From positions 76,455 through 123,680 of the forward strand of contig SDNZ01000001.1 of assembly GCA_004524565.1 (NCBI GenBank): 47,226 bases of DNA. Direction: 5' to 3'. Made by a program: the position numbers and the translations under genes. Shown here one piece after another: positions 1-8,142 of the stretch. The notes under the pieces are model-generated. The model searched no databases, was not told where the DNA came from, and saw nothing but the letters and a program-made list of their open reading frames with translations. Each line of letters starts with the position of its first letter. Position 1 is the first letter of the stretch. Source of the DNA: Candidatus Thorarchaeota archaeon (GTDB taxonomy: Archaea > Asgardarchaeota > Thorarchaeia > Thorarchaeales > Thorarchaeaceae).

Positions 1-1631
1 GATCTATAGGTATAGGTCACACTCGTTGGGCAACTCATGGAATACCATCCATGTTGAATTCACACCCTCATTTTGATTGTAATGATGAAATTTCTGTTGT
101 TCATAATGGTGTTATTGATAACTTTTTGGAGCTTAGAAAGGAACTCAGTGCAAAGGGCCACAAGTTGAAATCAGAAACTGATACTGAAATAATTCCTCAT
201 ATGATTGAAGATTATATGAAAGATGGTTTAGATTTATTTGATGCTGTTAAAGAGGTAACAAAACGAATTGAGGGGACATATGCGATAGTTGTAATGAGTA
301 CCAAAGAAGAAGAGAATAAGATTGTGTGTACTCGAGATGGAAATCCACTGGTCATCGGTAGAAAGAAAGATGTTTCGTATGTATCCTCGGACATTCCAGC
401 ATTTCTACCCATGACGAATGATATGATTCTCCTTCTTGATGGGGAGATTGCATGTCTGACTAGTGATGAAGTGAGAATTGAAAGTTTGCTAGACGGGAGT
501 AAGATACATCGTGATAGTATTGAAATTAGCTGGACTGCTGATCAAGCGCAGAAAAGCGGTTATCCACATTTTATGCTAAAAGAGATACACGAACAACCAG
601 AAGCCATTAGGAACACACTGCACCTCAGAGAGGATGTGATTAAACAGGCTGCGGAAATCATTCACTCATCTGATAGGGTATTTATGTTGGCTATGGGTAC
701 TTCTGGGCATTCTGCTATAGCTGGACGACACATGTTTGCATCAATTGCAGGTATCCTTCCAACGTTTGAACTTGCTAGTGATTTTGCAGATACTGTATAT
801 GGCGCCTTGACAGATAGAGACTGTATCATCGCAATAACACAATCAGGAGAAACAACAGATACAATTACTGCAGTAAAATTTGCAAAGGAAAAAGGAGCGA
901 AAATTGTCGCGATAACAAATGTGGTAGGCAGCTCGATTACACGTCTTGCAGATCATACGATTTTGACCCAAGCAGGACCAGAGATTGGAGTGGCAGCTAC
1001 AAAGACCTTCATGGTTCAGCTTACTTCTCTGGCTTTGGTTGCCTTGGCTCTTGGGGAACTCACAGGTTTCACAGACATAGGTAATATTGAAACAAAACGT
1101 AAGTGTTTGGAGAAGATACCTGAAATAGTATCTGATACAATCTCGAGAAATGAAGAGTTAGCAAGACGGCTTGCAGGTGAACTCTATGCAAAAACAAGTC
1201 TTCTTTTCTTGGGTAGAGGTATATCAATAGCTACTGCAGAAGAAGCGGCATTGAAGTTGAAAGAGATATCTTACAATCATGCAGAAGCATACTCTGCAGG
1301 TGAATCAAAACATGGACCAATTGCACTGGTTGAAGATGGTTTTCCGGTAATCTTTGTCGCACCAAACGATGAAACTCGAAGTAGGATGATTGGAAACATT
1401 ATGGAAATGAAGGCAAGAGGAGCTTCTGTTATTTCTGTTATCATCAAAGATGACAAAGAGATAGAAAGCCTTTCAAAATTCGTGTTCATAATACCAGAAG
1501 ATATTGAACCAGAGTTCTCAACAATGGTTTTCATTGTACCTCTTCAGCTCTTTAGTTATTATATGGCATTGAGAAAGGGGTATGATCCAGACATGCCTCG
1601 TAATCTTGCAAAGTCAGTTACCGTTCTTTGA
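1..1631 (+). CDS. glmS: Glutamine--fructose-6-phosphate aminotransferase (isomerizing), 5'-truncated
   Basis: Makes glucosamine-6-phosphate from fructose-6-phosphate and glutamine, the entry to amino-sugar synthesis; cytosolic. The gene enters from outside the window. The open frame runs from base 3, upstream of the ATG at 51, and encodes 'GIGHTRWATHGIPS', the conserved glutaminase motif, so the catalytic Cys1 and roughly the first 60 residues are missing. Two SIS sugar-isomerase domains follow ('AMGTSGHSAIAGRH', 'ITQSGETTDTI'; the second around 'LGRGISIATAEEAALKLKE'). The tail 'MPRNLAKSVTVL' is the family's characteristic C-terminus. Residues seen match the family in length and order. The ATG at 51 is internal and is not the start. 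Confidence 0.96.
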   Translation, partial: SIGIGHTRWATHGIPSMLNSHPHFDCNDEISVVHNGVIDNFLELRKELSAKGHKLKSETDTEIIPHMIEDYMKDGLDLFDAVKEVTKRIEGTYAIVVMSTKEEENKIVCTRDGNPLVIGRKKDVSYVSSDIPAFLPMTNDMILLLDGEIACLTSDEVRIESLLDGSKIHRDSIEISWTADQAQKSGYPHFMLKEIHEQPEAIRNTLHLREDVIKQAAEIIHSSDRVFMLAMGTSGHSAIAGRHMFASIAGILPTFELASDFADTVYGALTDRDCIIAITQSGETTDTITAVKFAKEKGAKIVAITNVVGSSITRLADHTILTQAGPEIGVAATKTFMVQLTSLALVALALGELTGFTDIGNIETKRKCLEKIPEIVSDTISRNEELARRLAGELYAKTSLLFLGRGISIATAEEAALKLKEISYNHAEAYSAGESKHGPIALVEDGFPVIFVAPNDETRSRMIGNIMEMKARGASVISVIIKDDKEIESLSKFVFIIPEDIEPEFSTMVFIVPLQLFSYYMALRKGYDPDMPRNLAKSVTVL

Positions 1632-1680
1632 GGACTTTATATCATCAATTGGTACCAAACAATTGTATGAGGATAAGGTA

Positions 1681-1929
1681 ATGTTCTTCCAGATTCTAAG
1701 CCCACTTGTAGACTTTGCAAACCTAATTGCAGGATATTTTGCTGAGATTTGGGACTTTCTAATCTTTATTGGGAATATTTCGTCATTCGTTATTGTTCTA
1801 ATAGGTGCAATTCTTTGGTTCACTGAGGTAAATCAAAAGAGAGGAAAGGGTCTCGTTTTTAGTGGGATACTCCTAGCTATCACTGTTCAATACTTTGTAT
1901 TCTTCCCACCAAGCTTTGTATTGGTATAA
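1681..1929 (+). CDS. Small two-helix membrane protein, unknown function
   Basis: The ORF track starts at 1582 inside glmS, but the ATG at 1681, preceded by the purine-rich 'gaggataag', is a better start and gives 82 residues. The protein has two hydrophobic stretches, roughly residues 19-42 ('DFLIFIGNISSFVIVLIGAI') and 57-79 ('LVFSGILLAITVQYFVFF'), joined by a basic loop 'NQKRGKG'. This is a helical hairpin in the membrane. I do not recognise the family. It lies 50 bases behind glmS in the same direction and may be cotranscribed. Confidence 0.6.
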   Translation: MFFQILSPLVDFANLIAGYFAEIWDFLIFIGNISSFVIVLIGAILWFTEVNQKRGKGLVFSGILLAITVQYFVFFPPSFVLV

Positions 1930-1942
1930 GCGGTGTACATAA

Positions 1943-3157
1943 TCAAAGTAATTGTTCTGATATGGTTGTTAGAGTATCAGCAAGTCTATCGATGTCATCA
2001 ATAGTATTGTAAACATGAGTTGATACTTGTACGAGACCACCATCGGTTATTGATTGGATTATTGGATGTGCACAGATGTATCCGCTTCTAACTGCGATAT
2101 GTGACTCGTCAAGAAATAGAGCAATATCATGGCATCCCATTTCATTCGAGTTTCCTAGGTTGAAACCAAAAATAGTAGACATTTCATTCGGGTTTCCGTA
2201 TAATGTCAAACTTGGTACCTCCACTAACCGTTTTTTCATATAATTTGATATATTTTTGATATGCGAAGTGAGACCTCTTTCATGAAGATTCGAGAGGTAC
2301 TTAATTGATGACCCAAGTCCTGCTATTGCTGGGATGTTAATGTACCCTGATTCAAATTTATGAGGTTGGAAAGCTGTTTCATATGTTTTATCCTGTATTA
2401 TAGATACAGAAGTTCCTCCTAGTATACCAGGTGTATGATCATTACCTAATTCTGGTGTAATCCATTGGATAGCCAATCCTGGAGGACCCATGAGACCGAT
2501 ATTTGCTGAAAAAACAAGAATATCACTGCCCAGATTGACGGGAGAGTTTTGTGTCAGTCCTACCGATCTTGTTGCATCTGTGAGTAATATTGCATCATGG
2601 CTATGAATGATATCTGCCGCTTTGGATATTGGGTTTACAGTCCCTATCCCAGGAATGGTATGACCAATAGCAACAATTCCAGTTTTGTCATTTATAGAGT
2701 GTTCTAGAAACTCCAATGATATAGTTCCATCATCTTCAAGTGGAATTATATCGACGTCAAGATTCAAAATTTCAGCGGCTCTTAGTAATGAGATATAAAC
2801 TGAATTGTCTTCATTTTGAGAGATAATGATTTTATCTTTCTTCTTGTGTTTCCAATCAAATCCAAAAGCCAGAGACGCTACTGCAGAAGGAATTGATTTC
2901 TGAAAAGATAATGAAGAAGGTTCGCCTTTCAGGAAAGCTGCAAGGGTTTCACGAACATCCTTAACGATACTACCACCTTTTACAGCAAGACTATGTGCTC
3001 CACGACGAGCAGAGGCAATAACTGTATCAAGAAAAATGGTAGTTGCTTCAACGGCAATCTTGGGTACAAGTGTCGTACTTGCTGAATCAAAGTATATGAA
3101 ATCACTATCAAGCTTAAAAATTTCAAAGTCTTTCTTGACATCTAAATTGCCGGCCAT
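1943..3157 (-). CDS. Class-V aminotransferase / SufS-like protein lacking the PLP lysine
   Basis: The overall fold is that of group II cysteine desulfurases (about 400 aa): N-terminal 'YFDSASTTLVP' matches the family's 'YLDNAATS', and the C-terminal loop 'AVRSGYICAHP' keeps the active-site Arg and Cys. Two key positions are altered. The PLP-lysine motif (family 'SGHK..GP.G') reads 'SANIGLMGPPG', with no Lys or His, and the PLP-stacking His of 'EHHAN' is replaced in 'QNEDNS'. The codons on the minus strand confirm this. The Asp that contacts the pyridine nitrogen ('TDATRSVG') remains. It may be a non-catalytic homologue or use different chemistry. ATG start; divergent from the nucleotidyltransferase gene. 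Confidence 0.85.
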   Translation of the reverse strand: MAGNLDVKKDFEIFKLDSDFIYFDSASTTLVPKIAVEATTIFLDTVIASARRGAHSLAVKGGSIVKDVRETLAAFLKGEPSSLSFQKSIPSAVASLAFGFDWKHKKKDKIIISQNEDNSVYISLLRAAEILNLDVDIIPLEDDGTISLEFLEHSINDKTGIVAIGHTIPGIGTVNPISKAADIIHSHDAILLTDATRSVGLTQNSPVNLGSDILVFSANIGLMGPPGLAIQWITPELGNDHTPGILGGTSVSIIQDKTYETAFQPHKFESGYINIPAIAGLGSSIKYLSNLHERGLTSHIKNISNYMKKRLVEVPSLTLYGNPNEMSTIFGFNLGNSNEMGCHDIALFLDESHIAVRSGYICAHPIIQSITDGGLVQVSTHVYNTIDDIDRLADTLTTISEQLL

Positions 3158-3220
3158 TATATTGGCTAGGCTGAAAGAACTGCTTTAATACCATATCGTA
3201 TTTTTGTTGTATGATTAAAA

Positions 3221-4207
3221 GTGTTGGAGAAACTAGTAGAAGGATATTTTATTACAACGGTGGATAATCTCATATTTGAGGTAAAGGGAGTGGTTCATCC
3301 AATTGACCGGATTATAGCTTATGTAAGATATGTACCAATTATCGTTTCCTCAGAATCAATCCCACGATATCAGAAAATCTATGATTTGTCTGAACGAGAG
3401 AGATACCTCAAAGACAATTTCTCAGAGTATTTATGGTTCAGTAAAACTCATGAGAGAGTTTTACAGACCGTCCCATTTGAGAAAGTGAAACGAGTTCATG
3501 ATCCCGTGAAACACATGGTTCAAATTCGAAAGAATTCTAGTGCTCTTTCAATATCTACTTCTAGACTAGTAGATTTGTTAATCAGTCATACAGGAATAAA
3601 CAAGACTGACATAGGTGTCACTGGATCGCAGCTTATTGGTATAGCAAATGAAACGTCAGATATCGACTTGATTGTATTTGGTGAATCTGCTTGCTATGAA
3701 TTCTATAGAAGATTAAGTGAATCTTATGATGAGATTCCTGGATTAAAACATTACAAGGGAGAGCTTCTCAACAGTCATGTCGATTTTAGGTGGAGAGAGT
3801 TGACTAACTACAAGACCATTCTTCGTGAGATTGAGAGTAAGAAAATTCTCCAAGGAGTATTTGAGAATAATGAATTCTTCATTAGACTGGTTAAACGTCA
3901 TGAAGATATCAAAGAGAGTTATGGACAGATAATATCTAAAAATTGGAAAGTAGGAGAAGTAGAATGTCAGATAACTGATCATCAAGACTCGATTTTCACT
4001 CCATGTGCATATCAGGTAGAATCCTCTGAACATCCTGAACTCAAACAAATAATTAGCTACAGAGGGCGATTCACAGAACATGTTTCAAAAGGCCAATTTG
4101 TGAATGTGAGAGGTATACTCGAGAGGGTGGTTAATACAAGTTCAGGAGAACAATATCAACAACTAGTTTTGGGCGAGAATTCATCAGACTATATGATCCC
4201 AAAATGA
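3221..4207 (+). CDS. Predicted archaeal nucleotidyltransferase (COG1665-like)
   Basis: A 328-residue protein with a minimal nucleotidyltransferase signature near residue 133, 'GVTGSQLIGIANETSDIDL': the GS pair followed by D-x-D that binds metal and NTP in the polymerase-beta superfamily. A further acidic residue in 'NSHVDFRW' could be the third carboxylate. The N-terminal ~110 residues are a separate, unassigned module. The C-terminus ('GRFTEHVSKGQFVNVRGILE') looks like a small beta-domain. It begins with GTG; no in-frame ATG lies nearby. The substrate cannot be read from the sequence. The match to the archaeal COG1665 group is from memory of the motif and length. Confidence 0.75.
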   Translation: MLEKLVEGYFITTVDNLIFEVKGVVHPIDRIIAYVRYVPIIVSSESIPRYQKIYDLSERERYLKDNFSEYLWFSKTHERVLQTVPFEKVKRVHDPVKHMVQIRKNSSALSISTSRLVDLLISHTGINKTDIGVTGSQLIGIANETSDIDLIVFGESACYEFYRRLSESYDEIPGLKHYKGELLNSHVDFRWRELTNYKTILREIESKKILQGVFENNEFFIRLVKRHEDIKESYGQIISKNWKVGEVECQITDHQDSIFTPCAYQVESSEHPELKQIISYRGRFTEHVSKGQFVNVRGILERVVNTSSGEQYQQLVLGENSSDYMIPK

Positions 4208-4352
4208 ATTCACAGTGTATTCATAAACACAGGTTCACAGAATTTTCGTGTGAATGGCGCCATAATTGTGAACACTTTCTACGAAACAGGCTTTTGCGTG
4301 CTTATTGAAGAACAATCGGCTTTGATATATCTTCTTATACTTGTGAATAGAC

Positions 4353-4376
4353 ACACCCCTTCGTTTCCATTGGAAC
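4353..4376 (-). other. ORB-like origin recognition box
   Basis: Read on the minus strand the site is 'TCCAATGGAAACGAAGGGGT' plus flanking bases. It has a TTCCA/TGGAA dyad, then AAACGAA, then a G-string. This matches the layout of archaeal origin recognition boxes bound by Orc1/Cdc6 (consensus recalled as TTCCAGTGGAAACGAAGGGGT). Related boxes lie at 8521-8543 and 8669-8690. No orc1/cdc6 gene is in the window. Confidence 0.55.
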
Positions 4377-4480
4377 TAAGTAATCGGACATATGAAACGT
4401 TTAAGGAATCATTCACAATGCATATAGAATAGTGAATGGTGAACAGAATGGAGAAATACCTTATTTTTAGAAATAGAGGT

Positions 4481-4487
4481 TTTATAA
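4481..4487 (+). promoter_or_regulatory. Candidate TATA box upstream of structured leader or sRNA
   Basis: The sequence 'TTTATAA', preceded by a purine-rich segment, lies about 26 bases before the GC-rich stem-loop that starts near 4513. That is the usual archaeal TATA-to-start spacing. Weak evidence alone; the agreement with the hairpin start is what makes it worth marking. Confidence 0.4.
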
Positions 4488-4509
4488 CGCTTTTTTACTC
4501 ATATTAGAC

Positions 4510-4580
4510 GCGTACAGGACGTGAGCACACGAGATACGAAGCGGACGAGTCCTATATGGGTGAAAACGTCCTATGTAGCT
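4510..4580 (+). ncRNA. Candidate structured RNA or leader stem-loop
   Basis: A GC-richer island in an A+T-rich spacer. 'TACAGGACGT' (4513-4522) pairs with 'ACGTCCTATGTA' (4566-4577), giving ten base pairs with a two-base bulge and enclosing 43 bases that include a possible 'GGAC..GTCC' inner stem. It could be a small RNA or the 5' leader of the winged-helix gene starting at 4682. I do not recognise a known RNA family (no convincing C/D or H/ACA boxes). Confidence 0.35.
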
Positions 4581-4629
4581 CTTATCCACGTATATTCAAT
4601 TCACATACTCACACTTATTTGGTTGTCAA

Positions 4630-4656
4630 TACTATCTTGTTGTGAATAAGATAGTA
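4630..4656 (+). promoter_or_regulatory. 9-bp inverted repeat upstream of winged-helix gene
   Basis: 'TACTATCTT' and 'AAGATAGTA' form a perfect 9-bp inverted repeat around a 9-base loop that itself contains a TGTGAAT copy. It ends about 25 bases before the ATG at 4682. It could be an operator, perhaps autoregulatory for the downstream DNA-binding protein, or a leader hairpin. Confidence 0.45.
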
Positions 4657-4681
4657 GATAGAACCCTCGAAGGTGAAAGAT

Positions 4682-5311
4682 ATGAACGATGGAGATCGAA
4701 CAAATTATGTCTATGAATTCACGTATAGTTCAGCTCCAGGACTTCGTGAGATCTTTCAATGCAAGTATGTTAGTCCAGTTGAGGCACTTAACAGGTTCAA
4801 AAAGATATTATCACTGACAGAGTCGCCTTTTGATTTTAAAATCCTAGTATCAGATGAAACAATGGGTGAAGAATCTAGTTTCCAAGTCAAGGGTGGCAGT
4901 ATCGAAGAAATGTTTGCCAAATTCAAAGTATTCCTCGAAACAAGTACTGGCTGTGTCTTTGTTGAAAGTGTCAGTGAAATTCCAGAAACGGGTTTCAATG
5001 AAACCAGATTAGAATCCATGAGTAACTATGATAAGATGCAGGTGATTATCTATGCATCTTTCAAACATGGAAAATTTTCTTCTCTTGATGTTGCTGAAAT
5101 TTACGAAGATACTTTCAGTGAAAATCTTCCTAAAAGCACAGCTTCAACTTATCTCGCACGAATGTGGGATAATAGTAAGGGACATCTTGAGCGGTATGGA
5201 AATAGATCAGGGTATACCTATCGCCTCAAAACTGAGGTGAAAGAAGTTTTAAGAGAAACAGAGAGAGCAGAAGAGCTCCTGGCAGCTATCCAGATGCGAG
5301 TTCGAGAATAG
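4682..5311 (+). CDS. Winged-helix domain protein, unknown function
   Basis: The track begins at GTG 4673, but ATG 4682 has 'aaggtga' at ribosome-binding distance and gives 209 residues. The N-terminal ~110 residues are an unassigned alpha/beta module ('YVYEFTYSSAPGLREIFQC'). Residues ~120-190 resemble a winged helix: 'QVIIYASFKHGKFSSLDVAE', a recognition-helix candidate 'LPKSTASTYLARM' and a wing-like 'ERYGNRSGYTYRL'. A charged helix closes the protein. It is probably a DNA-binding regulator. The inverted repeat and TGTGAAT sites directly upstream are natural candidate targets, but that is inference. Its 3' end converges with the saccharopine dehydrogenase gene. Confidence 0.7.
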   Translation: MNDGDRTNYVYEFTYSSAPGLREIFQCKYVSPVEALNRFKKILSLTESPFDFKILVSDETMGEESSFQVKGGSIEEMFAKFKVFLETSTGCVFVESVSEIPETGFNETRLESMSNYDKMQVIIYASFKHGKFSSLDVAEIYEDTFSENLPKSTASTYLARMWDNSKGHLERYGNRSGYTYRLKTEVKEVLRETERAEELLAAIQMRVRE

Positions 5312-5352
5312 CTTGAAACCCTTCTGCAGTGATTTTATTTGTATTATTAGTA

Positions 5353-6669
5353 TTACAAATCAAAAGTATGCTCTTCAAGAGAGATACCTAGTGTAGCTAA
5401 TTCTGCTAAAATTGGCTCGTAGATTTCGGGAATGATAGGACGATATACACCTGTGAGATTGATTCGACCTTCGAGTATCATTCTACTTGCAATAGCAACT
5501 GGAAGCGCAACTGTTCTTGACATGGAACTGTCTCCATTTGGAATTCCATAATCAATCATTGTTGATGTTATCTTCTGTTTCTTGTCTGGATACTCAGCAA
5601 TGAACTCGTGGTGCATAACGAGCATATCACGCTCTCCTGGTTCGTAGTTCATTTTCTCCTCAAAGAGTGCACATAGTGCATCAAGTCTTGTGTTAACCTT
5701 TGGATCGATTGTTCTATCATCAAATAGTCCAAGCCAATCTAATCGTAAGATAACCTCGCTGTCTAAATCGATTTTACAGAATTTGGCAACTGCTTCTTTA
5801 ACATCACCATTTTCAGCTGACGACAGCTCTTTCATCAAACCTGCATAGGTAGTGCCACCCAGAAACCGTTCTTCGATGTCTAGAAGACCAAGATCTGCTA
5901 TCTTGTCAAGGGTTTCACACCATCCTGTGTTCCTAAAAGTTCCTCTCAGCATTGTTTTGGTTTCTTGTATATTGTAAATATCGATGTAGGACATGCTATC
6001 TCGGTTTGGATAACCTTCGAATGTACCCATACCGGGAACTTCCATAGGTTCACAATTTTGAAAAAGATCAGCTCCTTGGATCTTGACCTCTTTTCCATCA
6101 CGCAGAAAGTGTGCGTCATTTCGTCCTGCAAGTAATACTCCTCGAGGGCTCCATGAAAGCTTGTATCCATACGGATTGTTGTTTGCCTCTGGTGCAGGAA
6201 GACCACCTGTGAAAGATGTGAAGCTAACGATTTTGCCATTGTTATTGTGCACATGGTCAATTATTTGCATCGCACTCATGTGATCGATACCAGGATCGAC
6301 CCCACACTCATTCAATAGTAAGACACCTGCTTTCTTTGCATGATCCTCTAATGTCTTCATCTCATCTGAAATGTATGAGGTAGTGCAGAACATCTTCTTG
6401 TGTCTGATTGCGACCTTTGCAGCCTTTACATGGTATGTGTAAGGAAGAAGTGAGCAAACAAGATCAACTTTAGCGGTCAAATCTTCAAGAAGACTATCGT
6501 CTGTGGTTATATTGAAAGCAACAGCTTCAGCATTTTCACACCCTTCTATCAGGTTTTCAGCCTTACTTTTTGTTCTACTGGCAACCACTACGTGGATGCC
6601 GTGTTCGCTAAGATAGTGAATAAACGGACGAGCTACAAGCCCTGCGCCTAAACATAGCACTTTCTTCAT
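5353..6669 (-). CDS. Saccharopine dehydrogenase (glutamate-forming type, LYS9/SDH-like)
   Basis: Interconverts saccharopine and glutamate plus aminoadipate semialdehyde. The N-terminus has a Rossmann nucleotide-binding motif 'LGAGLVARPFIHYL' (residues 6-19), followed by conserved family blocks 'NECGVDPGIDHM' and 'SFTGGLPAPEANNNPYGYK'. Length, 438 aa, is normal. It is the second gene of a leftward operon; its ATG is 13 bases past the stop of the lysine-ketoglutarate reductase gene. LKR followed by SDH is the same order as in the fused eukaryotic AASS enzyme that degrades lysine. Synthesis of lysine cannot be excluded from sequence, but no other lysine-synthesis gene is nearby. Confidence 0.92.
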   Translation of the reverse strand: MKKVLCLGAGLVARPFIHYLSEHGIHVVVASRTKSKAENLIEGCENAEAVAFNITTDDSLLEDLTAKVDLVCSLLPYTYHVKAAKVAIRHKKMFCTTSYISDEMKTLEDHAKKAGVLLLNECGVDPGIDHMSAMQIIDHVHNNNGKIVSFTSFTGGLPAPEANNNPYGYKLSWSPRGVLLAGRNDAHFLRDGKEVKIQGADLFQNCEPMEVPGMGTFEGYPNRDSMSYIDIYNIQETKTMLRGTFRNTGWCETLDKIADLGLLDIEERFLGGTTYAGLMKELSSAENGDVKEAVAKFCKIDLDSEVILRLDWLGLFDDRTIDPKVNTRLDALCALFEEKMNYEPGERDMLVMHHEFIAEYPDKKQKITSTMIDYGIPNGDSSMSRTVALPVAIASRMILEGRINLTGVYRPIIPEIYEPILAELATLGISLEEHTFDL

Positions 6670-6682
6670 TGTTTTTGTCTCC

Positions 6683-7999
6683 CTAGTTCAGATATTGATT
6701 GAGATATTCAAAATTCTTTGTTAGTTTTCCGCGGTATACGATAATTGCATCTTTGATTTCCCTGGGTAAGTCTAAGTCTTCAAAAGATGCCTTGAAATCT
6801 GCCTTTGCAAGTGCAGGTATGAATTCAAGTAAGGTTTCACCGAATGATGTTGATGCTTCACGTGGAAGTTCACAGGGTAGATTATCAACAGCCATGATTA
6901 CGGGGCCATCTCCTTTTACACCAAGTTCGATTCGATCTTCCTTGATTAGGTAGACAAATGCAGGTTTAGCAGGTGTTGTACAGTCAAGTGTAAACTCGAT
7001 AGCACCACCAATATCACAAGATATGTCCCCTATTACACGCAATTTTCGAGATTTTTCTTTCCAGTGTTCACGGATGAAATCCTTTGTTATTAATCGAGGA
7101 TACTTATTCGTCCAATAGATACAGTTCATAATGATTGTAAGATACTGAACATAATTATGAAACACACCACGGTAATCTGCATTTCCTAATTTGTAATAGT
7201 CTTGTAATTCGAATTTCTTTGTTGACTCTCTGGGTTCTACCATATCTTCTTCTTTGAAGACACACTTGTATAGCAAGTTCCTCTTGGGTTCTAGATGTCG
7301 GAGATCTTCTGGTTGAACTGTTTCGTGAGGAAGCAAGTCAAAGATTAGTTGTGCTCCTCGAGATACGTTACCATATCCTGCAAATCCAACGACAAATGGC
7401 GTAAGCTCTTCAGGAAGTCCTTGTTCGTGGATTCGTTTTCCGAGTGACTTGAATTCTTCTTTCACAGCTTCTAAGCCCTTGAGTTCCAGAGTTGTCCGCA
7501 TACCAGCGAAAGGATTTGGTTTGATACCTTCCATTTCCAAACGTTCTCCAAGAACATGAAATGTATCTGAGATACCAGCCATTCCAGCCCAGTTGCCAAA
7601 GAAAATCATTCGCCGTCCCTTATCATCTACTACCCGTTCGTAGTCAATCAATGTAGATCCGGTATTCATAATATGCTGGAGCATAGGCATGTTGTATTTC
7701 TGGCCTTTGATTGTGTGGCTGAAGAAGATATAGGCTACGTCTTTTTCAAAGAAGTCGATTGGCATCTCTTTGATACCGAGAACTACTGGTACGCCACTTC
7801 CTTTAAGTGGAGTAGCTGTTGCGCCAACTTCTTCGAATTCTTTTTCTTCGAATGCACGCTGAGAACTCGGTTCGATAACAAATTCAATACCATGCTTTTC
7901 GACAAGAGATTTAACTTGATCAGGTATGAGTGCAACTCTTGTTTCAAACGCTTTTTCTTCCTTCCGCAAACCAATCCTATTCAACAAATTTTCCTCCAC
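6683..7999 (-). CDS. Lysine-ketoglutarate reductase / saccharopine dehydrogenase (lysine-forming), LYS1/LKR-like
   Basis: Couples lysine with 2-oxoglutarate to saccharopine, or the reverse. The N-terminus 'IGLRKEEKAFETRVALIP' is the alanine-dehydrogenase/transhydrogenase-type domain found in LKR and LYS1. Later blocks such as 'FGNWAGMAGISDTFHVLG', 'VGFAGYGNVSRGAQ' (nucleotide-binding glycines) and 'IGDISCDIGGAIEFT' fit the family. Length 438 aa. GTG start with 'ctaggacgtggagg' around it; the GGAGG overlaps the start, so translation could also begin slightly downstream. First gene of the LKR-SDH pair, transcribed away from the candidate origin. Confidence 0.9.
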   Translation of the reverse strand: MEENLLNRIGLRKEEKAFETRVALIPDQVKSLVEKHGIEFVIEPSSQRAFEEKEFEEVGATATPLKGSGVPVVLGIKEMPIDFFEKDVAYIFFSHTIKGQKYNMPMLQHIMNTGSTLIDYERVVDDKGRRMIFFGNWAGMAGISDTFHVLGERLEMEGIKPNPFAGMRTTLELKGLEAVKEEFKSLGKRIHEQGLPEELTPFVVGFAGYGNVSRGAQLIFDLLPHETVQPEDLRHLEPKRNLLYKCVFKEEDMVEPRESTKKFELQDYYKLGNADYRGVFHNYVQYLTIIMNCIYWTNKYPRLITKDFIREHWKEKSRKLRVIGDISCDIGGAIEFTLDCTTPAKPAFVYLIKEDRIELGVKGDGPVIMAVDNLPCELPREASTSFGETLLEFIPALAKADFKASFEDLDLPREIKDAIIVYRGKLTKNFEYLNQYLN

Positions 8000-8108
8000 G
8001 TCCTAGGTTAGGAGTTATGTGTGCTAGGAGCGAGGGCCAAGACACCGACGCTTTAACTTTTCCGTGTCGGCCACAAACGTATTTCTTGTATTACACAAGT
8101 TGAAAATC

Positions 8109-8122
8109 AGAACATGTGTTCT
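8109..8122. promoter_or_regulatory. Palindrome AGAACATGTGTTCT (copy 1)
   Basis: Imperfect copy, with an off-centre core, of the AGAACACGTGTTCT palindrome found three more times up to 8766. It sits 20 bases upstream of the ATG at 8143, where binding would block or guide initiation, and is also in the upstream region of the divergent LKR-SDH operon. Confidence 0.55.
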
Positions 8123-8142
8123 TTGATTCGTGTGTTAGTACC

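Larger units (their letters stand above)
4208..4647. repeat. Gene-free stretch with six TGTGAAT/ATTCACA repeats
   Basis: About 470 bases lie between the nucleotidyltransferase stop and the winged-helix start. The exact heptamer TGTGAAT or its complement occurs at about 4208, 4249, 4342, 4411, 4599 and 4641, with near copies ('TTGTGAACA', 'AGTGAAT', 'GGTTCACAG') between. Six in 440 bases is far above chance for a 7-mer. The copies lie in both orientations with irregular spacing, so they look like dispersed protein-binding sites rather than a tandem array. The 60-aa frame at 4250-4432 is not convincing as a gene. Confidence 0.6.

Noticed and set aside
4250-4432. 60-aa ORF in the repeat-rich spacer
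   Set aside because: No ribosome site, unconvincing composition, and it runs across the ORB-like box and repeats.
4583-4591. 'TTATCCACG' and TGTGAATA sites as bacterial DnaA boxes
   Set aside because: The window is clearly archaeal and archaea have no DnaA; resemblance taken as chance.
7673-8011. 112-aa ORF opposite the LKR gene start
   Set aside because: Phe/Cys-rich antisense shadow of a well-identified gene.
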